From Eggerthellales bacterium UBA948 (GTDB lineage Bacteria; Actinomycetota; Coriobacteriia; Coriobacteriales; UBA8131): a stretch of 7,498 bases of DNA. The position numbers were made by a program, and so were the translations under genes. The notes under the pieces were generated by a model. That model had not been told where the DNA came from and ran no database searches. It worked only from the letters and a program-made list of their open reading frames with translations. Below, piece after piece: positions 1-6,299 of this stretch (position 1 is its first letter; each line of letters opens with the position of its first letter). The DNA lies in the NCBI GenBank assembly GCA_002293265.1, contig DBCW01000175.1:1-7498 (forward strand). Reading direction: 5' to 3'.

Positions 1-2
1 AC

Positions 3-79
<77 letters not shown>

Positions 80-181
80 ACATTGTGAACTTGAGTATCC
101 TACCAGACTACGGCACTAAACGCTATACTTTACCGATACTCTTTATTGCTCGTTTTACGTATTAGACAAGGAGTTGACCTT

Positions 182-619
182 ATGGCCAACAGCGGACTTC
201 GCGAAAAACCAAAAAATACTGCTCGAATCATCGCCGCAATTGGCGCTGTTGTCTTGGCGGTAGCGATTTTTATAGCCTCATCTATTCCCGGCAGCGATCT
301 TCCTCCACAGCTTAATCTTTGGACCATTGTGGCGCACTTTGTTGAGTATCTGCTGCTCGCAGTGTTGCTTAGCACCGCGCTTAACAGCCCAAAAAGGGCG
401 CTTTGGCTTACAGCTGTGATAGCAATAGTAATTGCTTCGTTGTACGGAGCTAGTGACGAGGTTCATCAGCTGTTTGTGCCCGGACGTAATTGCGATCCTT
501 TGGATTGGCTCACGGACACCATTGGAGCCACGGTGGGTGCAGTAGCGACTATCTGGTTCATCAGCGCGCAAAAGGTCAAAAAAAGCCGCGCACGCGATTC
601 AAGCAAAAAGCTTCGCTAG
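182..619 (+). CDS. VanZ family membrane protein
   Basis: A 145-residue integral membrane protein with about four hydrophobic segments (roughly residues 14-33, 49-66, 73-90 and 112-130) and a short basic C-terminal tail. VanZ hallmarks are visible: SSIPG near residue 33, AHFVEY in the second segment (51-56), and the SDEVHQLFVPGR block (91-102) followed by Asp107 and Asp112. VanZ of enterococcal transposon Tn1546 gives low-level teicoplanin resistance; most chromosomal homologues have no known substrate. The ATG at 182 is chosen because AAGGAG (168-173) lies 8 nt upstream; a TTG at 146 would add 12 residues but has no comparable site. A TATACT at 124-129 could be a -10 box, without a convincing -35. 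It is the only plus-strand gene, and converges on the next gene with a 22-nt gap and no visible terminator hairpin. Confidence 0.9.
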   Translation: MANSGLREKPKNTARIIAAIGAVVLAVAIFIASSIPGSDLPPQLNLWTIVAHFVEYLLLAVLLSTALNSPKRALWLTAVIAIVIASLYGASDEVHQLFVPGRNCDPLDWLTDTIGATVGAVATIWFISAQKVKKSRARDSSKKLR

Positions 620-641
620 GAGTGTACCACTTAGAAAATAT

Positions 642-1757
642 TTAATACCTACAGGCGTTGGTAAACTGACCAATGTTGTATGCATAACGCACTACGTCAC
701 CCGGTTGCGGCGCGTGAATATAAGCTCCGCCGCCCATGTATATTCCCACATGACCGTAGCGCCACAAGATGTCACCGGGTATTGCCTCGCTTACCGGCAA
801 GACAGACGTGGCTCCGTTCTTTTGCGATGTATCAACACGCCCGATGCTGATACCGGCCTGTCTATAACACCACTGCGTAAGCCCTGAGCAGTCCAGCCCA
901 ACATTTGCCGTGCTTCCGCCCCATACATATGGTACGCCCAGCTGCGATATTGCCGCCTGGCAAATGATATCTGCCTTACCACCGGAAAACACCGGGATAC
1001 CATCGCCTTTTCTGCCAGCTGTATTGTTGTTTGCCGCCGCTGCAGCAGCCGCCGCCTCACGCTGTCTGCGCTCTTCTTCCTCTTTTTCTTTCTGGAGGAG
1101 CTCGGCCACTTCTGCCTCAAGAGAAGCTATCTCTGCCTCGGCGGCGGCAACGGTCGCTTCGGCCTTAACTTTAATCTCTTCGGCTTCTTCTTCTTTTTCT
1201 TTGGCGATCATTTCTTGGGCGGCATATTCATCATGCGCATCCTCAGAGACTTTTTTTGCCTGCCTGGACTGCTCGATCAATACAGAATCGCCACGACTCA
1301 AATCAGACAAAATATCCCATGAGGTTGCAAATTCCTGAAAGCTCGACGCACCAAAGATCACCTGCAAAAACGATATCTCTCCGCTCTTATACATGGCTGT
1401 GGCGCGATGCCCAAGCTTTTCTTGCAAACGAATCAGTTCATCGCGAGTGGCAGCAATGTTAGCCTCGGCTTCAGCCATTTTCCCTATCGCAATTTCATGC
1501 GCTTCTAAAGCCGTAAAGTATTTGGAGGATGCGATGTCCAACTCGTGTGCCCAAGTTTCAAGTTTCTTTTTTACCGCATCTGCTTCAGCTTGTTTTTCTG
1601 CCGAGGTTGGATCGGCAAAGGCCAAGTTAATAGCAAGCGGGCTAAAGCTTAAGCCCAACGCGGTTGCTCCCACAACAAATGCTCCGCCAATAAATTGACG
1701 GCGCTCAAACAATACGCCTTGCGTACAAATACTATTCTTTTTATTTTTGGAACTCAT
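642..1757 (-). CDS. Secreted NlpC/P60 peptidoglycan endopeptidase with N-terminal coiled coil (paralogue A)
   Basis: A 371-residue exported cell-wall hydrolase. The N-terminus is Tat-like: ERRQF with the Arg pair at 19-20, a hydrophobic stretch, and a likely cut after AFA at about residue 48. Residues 50-235 are a charged, Ala/Glu-rich coiled coil of the PcsB/CwlO/RipC kind, containing the MYKSGE..FLQV.FG motif. An eight-Ala run and an Asn/Gly linker follow. The C-terminal NlpC/P60 domain (about 260-371) has GVPYVWGG, the catalytic Cys in DCSGL (Cys290), His336 in GHVGIY and His348 in IHAP. Family enzymes cut D-Glu-meso-DAP or related stem-peptide bonds; the coiled coil usually keeps them inactive until FtsEX or a similar partner engages it (family knowledge, not shown here). 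The ATG at 1757 is preferred over the GTG at 1769, because that GTG lies inside the ribosome-binding site. It lies 85 nt downstream of paralogue B, probably cotranscribed. Confidence 0.93.
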   Translation of the reverse strand: MSSKNKKNSICTQGVLFERRQFIGGAFVVGATALGLSFSPLAINLAFADPTSAEKQAEADAVKKKLETWAHELDIASSKYFTALEAHEIAIGKMAEAEANIAATRDELIRLQEKLGHRATAMYKSGEISFLQVIFGASSFQEFATSWDILSDLSRGDSVLIEQSRQAKKVSEDAHDEYAAQEMIAKEKEEEAEEIKVKAEATVAAAEAEIASLEAEVAELLQKEKEEEERRQREAAAAAAAANNNTAGRKGDGIPVFSGGKADIICQAAISQLGVPYVWGGSTANVGLDCSGLTQWCYRQAGISIGRVDTSQKNGATSVLPVSEAIPGDILWRYGHVGIYMGGGAYIHAPQPGDVVRYAYNIGQFTNACRY

Positions 1758-1765
1758 ATACAAAA

Positions 1766-1772
1766 CCACCTT
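1766..1772 (-). promoter_or_regulatory. Ribosome-binding site of NlpC/P60 paralogue A
   Basis: AAGGTGG on the minus strand lies 8 nt before the ATG at 1757. It overlaps the in-frame GTG at 1769, which rules that GTG out as the main start. Confidence 0.7.
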
Positions 1773-1842
1773 GCGGTGTTAGCGCGCAAACGCTTTGTTT
1801 TCTAATTCAACAGCGGACAGATCCTAGACAACAAAACATATC

Positions 1843-2889
1843 CTAGTAGCGAACATAAATCATATCGGAATGAACGGAAGCAACGCAGATAGTTGTTCCC
1901 GTATACGGAGCATGGATCATCTTACCATTGCCGATGTATACGCCACAGTGATGTGAGTTTGTACAAACATCGCCCGGCTGTGGGCTTTTTACCCTTGGCC
2001 ACTTCATGAATGTATATGTGGTTCCCAGGCGTTTGTACTGTCCGCACAGCGCGTAACTTACAAGACCGGAGCAATCAAAAGACGTGGGTCCTACTGCTCC
2101 CCATCTATAAGGAATCCCAATACAACCATAGGCTCTGTCGACGACCGCATTTCCTGTGATCGGATTGTACGTTGGTGTCTTGCTGTAATCATAGTTACTG
2201 TCATTATTGTTTTGATTTGCCAGTCTGGCAGCCTCTTCTGCACGACGACGTTCTTCTTCAAGTCTTTCTTTTTCGAGAAGCTCGGCAACTTCTGCTTCCA
2301 AAGTGGCAATTTGCGCCTCGGCAGCCGCTACGGTCTCTTCGGCCTTAGCCTTGATCTCCTCAGCCTCTTCTTGCTTTTCTAGTGCAATCTTTTCTTGGGC
2401 AGAATACTCACCATGAGCGGTCTGAGCATCTTGTTTGGCCTTCTTGCTTTGATCGACCAAAGTTGCATCGTCATCGCTAAGGTTAGATAAAATATCCCAA
2501 GAGGTGGTGAACTCGGTAAAACTGGTAGCACCAAAAAGAACCTGCAAAAACGAGACTTCACCGCTCTTGTACATAGCAGTTGCGCGTGAGCCAAGTCTTT
2601 CCTGCAAGCGAGTTACCTCAGCCTCAGCAGCTTTAATGCTTTCACCGGCTTCGTCCATTTTCGCTTTTGCGGCATCGTGTGCTTCAAGTGCAGTAAAGTA
2701 ATCTGCGGCGGCTATATCTAATTCCTTAGCCCATGTATCGAGCTTTCTTTTGACCTCATCAACCTCGGCCTGTTTTTCGGCAGAAGTTGGTTCGGCAAAA
2801 ACGGTATTTGCACTAAACGGATTAAGTCCTACTAATAATCCTGCTGCTGCAGCCGAGAATGCTGCTATCGTAAAACTACGGCGGTTCAT
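1843..2889 (-). CDS. Secreted NlpC/P60 peptidoglycan endopeptidase with N-terminal coiled coil (paralogue B)
   Basis: From the ATG at 2889 this is a 348-residue exported hydrolase and tandem paralogue of the gene downstream. It begins MNRRSFTIAAF, a short Tat-like signal, with a probable cut after VFA at about residue 32. A coiled coil follows to about residue 215, alignable without gaps to paralogue A at roughly 69% identity (127 of 183 by hand count). After an Asn/Tyr-rich linker comes an NlpC/P60 domain with GIPYRWG, nucleophile Cys273 in DCSGLV, His314 in HHCGVYIG and His326 in MIHAP. This domain differs strongly from that of paralogue A and has several extra Cys. The start is uncertain. 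The ATG has AAGGA at 2903-2899, 9 nt upstream. An in-frame TTG at 2940 has an equally good AGGAG at 2952-2948, 7 nt upstream, and would add 17 residues, placing the Arg pair at nearly the same distance from the N-terminus as in paralogue A. Confidence 0.92.
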   Translation of the reverse strand: MNRRSFTIAAFSAAAAGLLVGLNPFSANTVFAEPTSAEKQAEVDEVKRKLDTWAKELDIAAADYFTALEAHDAAKAKMDEAGESIKAAEAEVTRLQERLGSRATAMYKSGEVSFLQVLFGATSFTEFTTSWDILSNLSDDDATLVDQSKKAKQDAQTAHGEYSAQEKIALEKQEEAEEIKAKAEETVAAAEAQIATLEAEVAELLEKERLEEERRRAEEAARLANQNNNDSNYDYSKTPTYNPITGNAVVDRAYGCIGIPYRWGAVGPTSFDCSGLVSYALCGQYKRLGTTYTFMKWPRVKSPQPGDVCTNSHHCGVYIGNGKMIHAPYTGTTICVASVHSDMIYVRY

Positions 2890-2975
2890 TAATGATGTTC
2901 CTTTTTGAGCGCCTTCTTCTTTCAAATCAGAACCAAACAATTTATGTCTCCTAACAAGAAACGCGCGAAATATTC

Positions 2976-2988
2976 ACGGCTTCGCCGT
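2976..2988 (-). other. Small leader hairpin before NlpC/P60 paralogue B
   Basis: On the minus strand ACGGC, loop GAA and GCCGT form a five-pair hairpin. It sits 24 nt upstream of the AGGAG site at 2952-2948. A run of six T precedes the hairpin in the direction of transcription rather than following it, so this is not an intrinsic terminator. A role in leader stability or translation is possible but not shown. Confidence 0.35.
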
Positions 2989-3057
2989 ACGAAAAAATCT
3001 CTCGCTTTTCTATCAACCTGCTACTTTGTTTACTACTGTGATCCAGGTGCTTGTATG

Positions 3058-3075
3058 TAATCATGGTAATCATGC
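3058..3075. repeat. Tandem 9-bp direct repeat
   Basis: TAATCATGG followed directly by TAATCATGC, differing only in the last base. It lies in the gap upstream of the hydrolase pair, about 24 to 41 nt downstream of the possible -10 box at 3104-3099, and runs into ATGCATAA (3072-3079). It could be an operator half-site pair or chance in AT-rich DNA. Confidence 0.4.
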
Positions 3076-3195
3076 ATAAAATAATGCCACAAAATGCAGT
3101 ATAGAGCAAGTTTTGAGGCTTCACAGACGCATGTTTGTCTAAGAGGTTACCTTCGTAAGGAAGTTGTAAAAACTCATTAATTCTATATTAAATTG

Positions 3196-5097
3196 CTATT
3201 CTGTAATATTTTCGTCAAAATATACACCGTACCAGATTAAAAACACATAAACATTCCATATCTTGCGACTGTTATCTGATTTGCCATCAAAGTGATCGTC
3301 GAGCAGTCTTATCAATGGCTCGATATTAAAGAACTTTTTAGCTGCCTCGCTCTCAAATTCCGATCGCACTTGTTTGTACCAGCGCTCCTCGCGAAGCCAT
3401 AGTCTGGTTGGCGTGGGAAAGCCTGCTTTTGGTTTCTTTGAGACACGCTTTGGCAATACCTCGCTTGCGGCGGCTCGAAGCGCAATCTTTGTGGTCTCGC
3501 TATCAAAAAAGAACTCTACAGGCAAAGTATTCGCAAAAGCAAATACCTCCATGTCTAAAAGCGGAGATCTGATCTCGATAGAGTTTGCCATCGCCATTCT
3601 GTCTCCTTTGAGCAAAATGTCGCCCGGCACCCAAAAGTTGTAATCGATATATTGCATCTTGTTGGTATCTTTGGCATAAGATACGCGCTCGTAAAATGGA
3701 CGCGTAAGCTCTTCGGGAGCCACAGCGTTTACCGGATTTTTGAGAATTGCTTCGCGCTCTGCAACGCTAAAAAGGTAAGCGTTTGAGATATAGCGCTGCT
3801 CCACAGTTTTTGAGGCCCTATCCAAAAACGATTTGCCTTTGAATTTAAATGGAATAGCTCGAGCTATTTTTGCCAGCCCACCACGCAGGCTTTGTGGTAA
3901 CTTCTGAAAACTCTCCAACCCCATAGGCTCATGATAGATCGGATACCCACCAAAGAACTCATCGGCACCCTCACCGGAAAACACAACTTTTACATCTTTG
4001 GACACCAGCTCTGTGAGAAAGTACAAGGCCACAGCCGAAGGATCGGCCAGCGGCTCGTCCATGTAATACATGACCTTTGGCACAGCGCTCCAATAATCGT
4101 CATCGGATATCAAGCGGCTAATGTGCTTTTTGTTTAGGTCTGCTGCTGTCACCTCGGCAAATGTGATCTCGTTATATTTGCCGCCATCTCCGGTCTCAAA
4201 CCCGACCGTGTAAGTCTTGTCACCCGGGTACAATGCGGCAATGTAGCTGGAGTCGATGCCGCTTGAAAGCAACGCGGCTATCTCCACATCTGAAACTAAG
4301 TGCGCATCTACCGACTGCCGCACAAGACTTTTTATCTTATCCACTGCATAATCAAATGGGTCGGTAAAGCTTGAGCCCTCTTGCTGCGCCTTTTTGCGCA
4401 AATCATCTACAGAAATAGATTCAGGCATTGGATCAAAGTAGCGCTTGGTCAAAAACCGTCCGCTGCGATACGCAAAACTTGTTCCGGGCTCCAACCTAAA
4501 TATGCCTTTGAAGAATGTTTCCGGCATAGCGGAGTATTGAAAACTAAGATACTGCTCTAAGGCTTCAAGGTTGAGTTCGCGCCGAATACCTGGGTATTCT
4601 AAAATGCTCTTGATCTCTGATGCATATACTATTGTGTCGCCTAGTTGTGTGTAAAAGAGAGGCTTAACACCAAATGGGTCGCGCGCACCAAAAGCGCACT
4701 CAGTTTTGCTATCCCAAATGACAAAAGCAAACATGCCACGCAGTCTATCCAACACGCTTGCATCATATTCTTCCCAACCGTGCAACAAGACTTCGCAGTC
4801 GCTATCAGTGGTAAAAGTGTGCCCACGCGCCGTAAGCTCTTCGCGCAGTTCGCGGTAATTATAAATTGTTCCATTGGCTGTAAGAATCAGCGTGCCGTCT
4901 TCATTTTTGATCGGTTGGTGCCCGTTCTCAACACCTATTACTGCAAGCCTGCGATGCCCTAGAGCCGCTATTTCATCTATGTATGAGCCCTCATCATCAG
5001 GACCGCGATGCTTTATGCGCTCCATCATTGCCGACAAGGTCTTTTCTCTATCGCTAACTTCTCGCGCCGAACCTAAAAATCCACAAATACCGCTCAT
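3196..5097 (-). CDS. asnB: AsnB-type asparagine synthetase / amidotransferase with altered glutaminase site
   Basis: A 633-residue two-domain protein of the AsnB family. Residues 1 to about 190 are a class II glutamine amidotransferase domain (HRGPDDEG at 30-37, HRRL at 48-51, SDCEVLL at 99-105, GARDPFGVKPL at 137-147). Residues about 240-600 form the ATP-pyrophosphatase synthetase domain (LLSSGIDSS with the loop at 278-284, MDEPLADPSA, FSGEGADEFFGGYPIY at 373-388). The family makes asparagine from aspartate, ATP and glutamine. Length, the GGYPIY.EP stretch and the DNSRKIW C-terminus resemble the Bacillus subtilis AsnB/LtsA branch, which amidates meso-DAP in peptidoglycan, so that is a serious alternative role. 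Oddly, it starts MSGICGF: Ser replaces the invariant Cys nucleophile. NGTIYNY replaces NGEIYNY, losing the glutamine-contacting Glu. The ATG start has AGGAGG at 5114-5109, 11 nt upstream. It lies 38 nt after the CwlM-like gene, likely in one operon. Confidence 0.92.
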   Translation of the reverse strand: MSGICGFLGSAREVSDREKTLSAMMERIKHRGPDDEGSYIDEIAALGHRRLAVIGVENGHQPIKNEDGTLILTANGTIYNYRELREELTARGHTFTTDSDCEVLLHGWEEYDASVLDRLRGMFAFVIWDSKTECAFGARDPFGVKPLFYTQLGDTIVYASEIKSILEYPGIRRELNLEALEQYLSFQYSAMPETFFKGIFRLEPGTSFAYRSGRFLTKRYFDPMPESISVDDLRKKAQQEGSSFTDPFDYAVDKIKSLVRQSVDAHLVSDVEIAALLSSGIDSSYIAALYPGDKTYTVGFETGDGGKYNEITFAEVTAADLNKKHISRLISDDDYWSAVPKVMYYMDEPLADPSAVALYFLTELVSKDVKVVFSGEGADEFFGGYPIYHEPMGLESFQKLPQSLRGGLAKIARAIPFKFKGKSFLDRASKTVEQRYISNAYLFSVAEREAILKNPVNAVAPEELTRPFYERVSYAKDTNKMQYIDYNFWVPGDILLKGDRMAMANSIEIRSPLLDMEVFAFANTLPVEFFFDSETTKIALRAAASEVLPKRVSKKPKAGFPTPTRLWLREERWYKQVRSEFESEAAKKFFNIEPLIRLLDDHFDGKSDNSRKIWNVYVFLIWYGVYFDENITE

Positions 5098-5135
5098 GCG
5101 CTGCCTGGCCTCCTAAAATACTTGGTCGATTTTGC

Positions 5136-6167
5136 TTATGAAACATATCTGGAAGAAAATGCCGAACAGAGCGCATCAAGAAGAAATATCGCCACATGCT
5201 GTTCTTCCCGTGCAGAAAACGATGCTGCCTCATCCGGATGTGCTTTCATGCCCTCAGACTCGGATGACGAACAGTTTATGTGGATAAGGATCTTTGGATT
5301 TTCTTCCGATAAAAGGCTGACCGCTGTCGCGACACGTGCAGCTATCGTCGTGTCGCTATCGTAGATAACCTTAAGTGTTGGATCTTGATCGACGTTGATC
5401 GCTGCGTCTGCCACATTCTCGATACTACTTGAAAGTTCTACAAGTGTAGCCGGGCTTGATTGCTCGTCATTTTGTTTTACCGAGGCTTGCTCGTCCTCAC
5501 CCCTAAAATAGTTTACGAGAGCGTTCTCGGTGGTAGCTAGCGCTAAGTTTGATATCCGCTTTGCCACCCTATATGCAAGATCATCGGTTCCATAAAAGCA
5601 AAATGATCTGCTCTCTAAAACCTCAGCTGCACGCGCAAACCCTGAATACGGAATCTCGGAGTGCGGCAGGTCTTTACCCTCCCAAGCATGTCGCAATCTA
5701 TTTATTGCCGTAAACGTTGAATCCCCTACTATTCCATCGCTATTGATGCCGGCATTTTGCTGAAACTCCCTCACAGCATGCTCGGTATGTGCACCAAATA
5801 TGCCATCCGCCGGACAGAAAAAACCCAAGACAGCAAGAGCGGTCTGTAAAACACGTACGTCGCGTCCGTGAAAGAAAGGCATGCGCAAATACAGCAGCCG
5901 GTCGCCAAGCGTAAACGTTGCATCCACCAAGGTCGTCCAAGTGGCGCGATCCACATCGCTACCGGATGTTAGACCTTGCGCTTCTCTAAAAGTCTTAATG
6001 GCTTTTGCGGTTTTTTCGCCATAGATCCCGGTGTCTACCTCGTCTCCCAGATCATAGCCAATAGAGATTAAGCGCTGTTGCACGTCCTTAACAGCAGACC
6101 CCGAAGAGCCTGTGTCAATATTGGGCTCGCTGCTATCTATTAACGGATCTTTAGCGATATCGATCAT
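5136..6167 (-). CDS. CwlM-like protein: two peptidoglycan-binding domains plus degenerate amidase-like C-terminus
   Basis: A 343-residue protein without a signal peptide or membrane segment, so probably cytoplasmic. Two PG_binding_1 domains are visible: about 22-85 (VKDVQQRL, GIYGEKTAKAIKTF) and about 98-160 (VRVLQTALAVLGF, DGIFGAHTEHAVREFQ, DGIVGDSTFTAINRL). The joining segment, LGDRLLYLRMPF.HGRDV, is typical of actinobacterial CwlM. Mycobacterial CwlM is cytoplasmic and regulates MurA and lipid II export rather than cutting the wall. The C-terminal half (about 175-343) looks like a worn Amidase_3 domain. TDDLAYRVAKRI (194-205) resembles the helix after the second zinc ligand, and ILIHINCSS (293-301) resembles the last-ligand strand with His296. 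The usual DPGHGG start is absent. A Ser/Glu/Gln-rich insert (about 223-250) interrupts it. GAGG at 6181-6178 lies 10 nt before the ATG. The assignment to a CwlM-like family is by motif reading only. Confidence 0.8.
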   Translation of the reverse strand: MIDIAKDPLIDSSEPNIDTGSSGSAVKDVQQRLISIGYDLGDEVDTGIYGEKTAKAIKTFREAQGLTSGSDVDRATWTTLVDATFTLGDRLLYLRMPFFHGRDVRVLQTALAVLGFFCPADGIFGAHTEHAVREFQQNAGINSDGIVGDSTFTAINRLRHAWEGKDLPHSEIPYSGFARAAEVLESRSFCFYGTDDLAYRVAKRISNLALATTENALVNYFRGEDEQASVKQNDEQSSPATLVELSSSIENVADAAINVDQDPTLKVIYDSDTTIAARVATAVSLLSEENPKILIHINCSSSESEGMKAHPDEAASFSAREEQHVAIFLLDALCSAFSSRYVS

Positions 6168-6203
6168 GCTTTATTTGCCTCAGTTCATATGTTCAATCAA
6201 TAA

Positions 6204-6209
6204 ATTATA
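6204..6209 (-). promoter_or_regulatory. Possible -10 box for the CwlM-like/asnB unit
   Basis: A perfect TATAAT on the minus strand, with its 3' end 36 nt before the CwlM-like ATG, in the gap after the prenyl synthase gene. Transcription would begin near 6197, giving a leader of about 30 nt. No good -35 hexamer sits 16-18 nt upstream, so a weak or activator-dependent promoter is possible. Confidence 0.4.
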
Positions 6210-6221
6210 CTACTACCTGCT

Positions 6222-6297
6222 TTATGCATTTTTACACCCATGCGTGTCTGCGCCTAGTTGGTCGGCTGCTCGTACAGGTGTAATTAATTATGCATAA
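6222..6297. repeat. Imperfect inverted repeat between prenyl synthase and CwlM-like genes
   Basis: The left arm, TTATGCATTTTTACACC (6222-6238), matches the reverse complement of the right arm (6277-6297), which reads TTATGCATAATTAATTACACC. Both end blocks, TTATGCAT and TTACACC, are identical; the right arm carries four extra bases between them. The arms enclose 38 nt. No T-run follows on either strand, so it is not a simple terminator. It ends 3 nt short of the prenyl synthase stop codon and lies just upstream of the TATAAT, where an operator would be expected. Confidence 0.5.
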
Positions 6298-6299
6298 CA

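Larger units (their letters stand above)
2941..3195. other. Intergenic region upstream of the NlpC/P60 pair
   Basis: An AT-rich gap of 255 nt (306 nt if the ATG start of paralogue B is used), with no credible gene. Read on the minus strand it would hold the promoter and leader of the hydrolase pair. Visible items are: TATACT at 3104-3099 as a possible -10 box without a good -35; a tandem 9-mer; a small perfect hairpin (2976-2988); and weak hairpins around 3119-3143 and 3150-3165 that have no following T-run. I looked for a cyclic di-AMP (ydaO/yuaA) riboswitch, which often precedes NlpC/P60 genes in actinobacteria, and did not see its conserved core. No clear terminator for the upstream asnB-like gene is visible either. 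Confidence 0.6.

Noticed and set aside
91..140. Full sigma-70 promoter for the VanZ gene using TTGAGT (91-96) and TATACT (124-129)
   Set aside because: The spacing is 27 nt, far from 16-18, so only the -10-like element is mentioned.
605..645. Bidirectional terminator between the convergent VanZ and NlpC/P60 genes
   Set aside because: The 22-nt gap is AT-rich, but no stem with a T-run was found on either strand.
910..1338. Plus-strand open frame of 142 codons rich in Ser and Ala
   Set aside because: It is the antisense of the Glu/Ala-rich coiled coil of NlpC/P60 paralogue A; composition mirrors that repeat and there is no domain or ribosome-binding site.
2976..2998. Hairpin next to a T-run as an intrinsic terminator
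   Set aside because: On the minus strand the T-run comes before the hairpin; on the plus strand the hairpin is followed by A residues. Neither fits a terminator.
2941..3195. Possible cyclic di-AMP riboswitch before the NlpC/P60 pair
   Set aside because: This riboswitch is common before such genes, but the conserved G-rich core and flanking motifs could not be found by eye on the minus strand.
3374..5116. Several plus-strand open frames of 68 to 105 codons opposite the asnB homologue
   Set aside because: All lie antisense to a well-supported gene, show no family motifs and have no convincing ribosome-binding sites.
5122..5364. Plus-strand open frame of 80 codons at the end of the CwlM-like gene
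   Set aside because: Antisense shadow with no recognisable domain; the minus-strand frame continues through it with coherent protein features.
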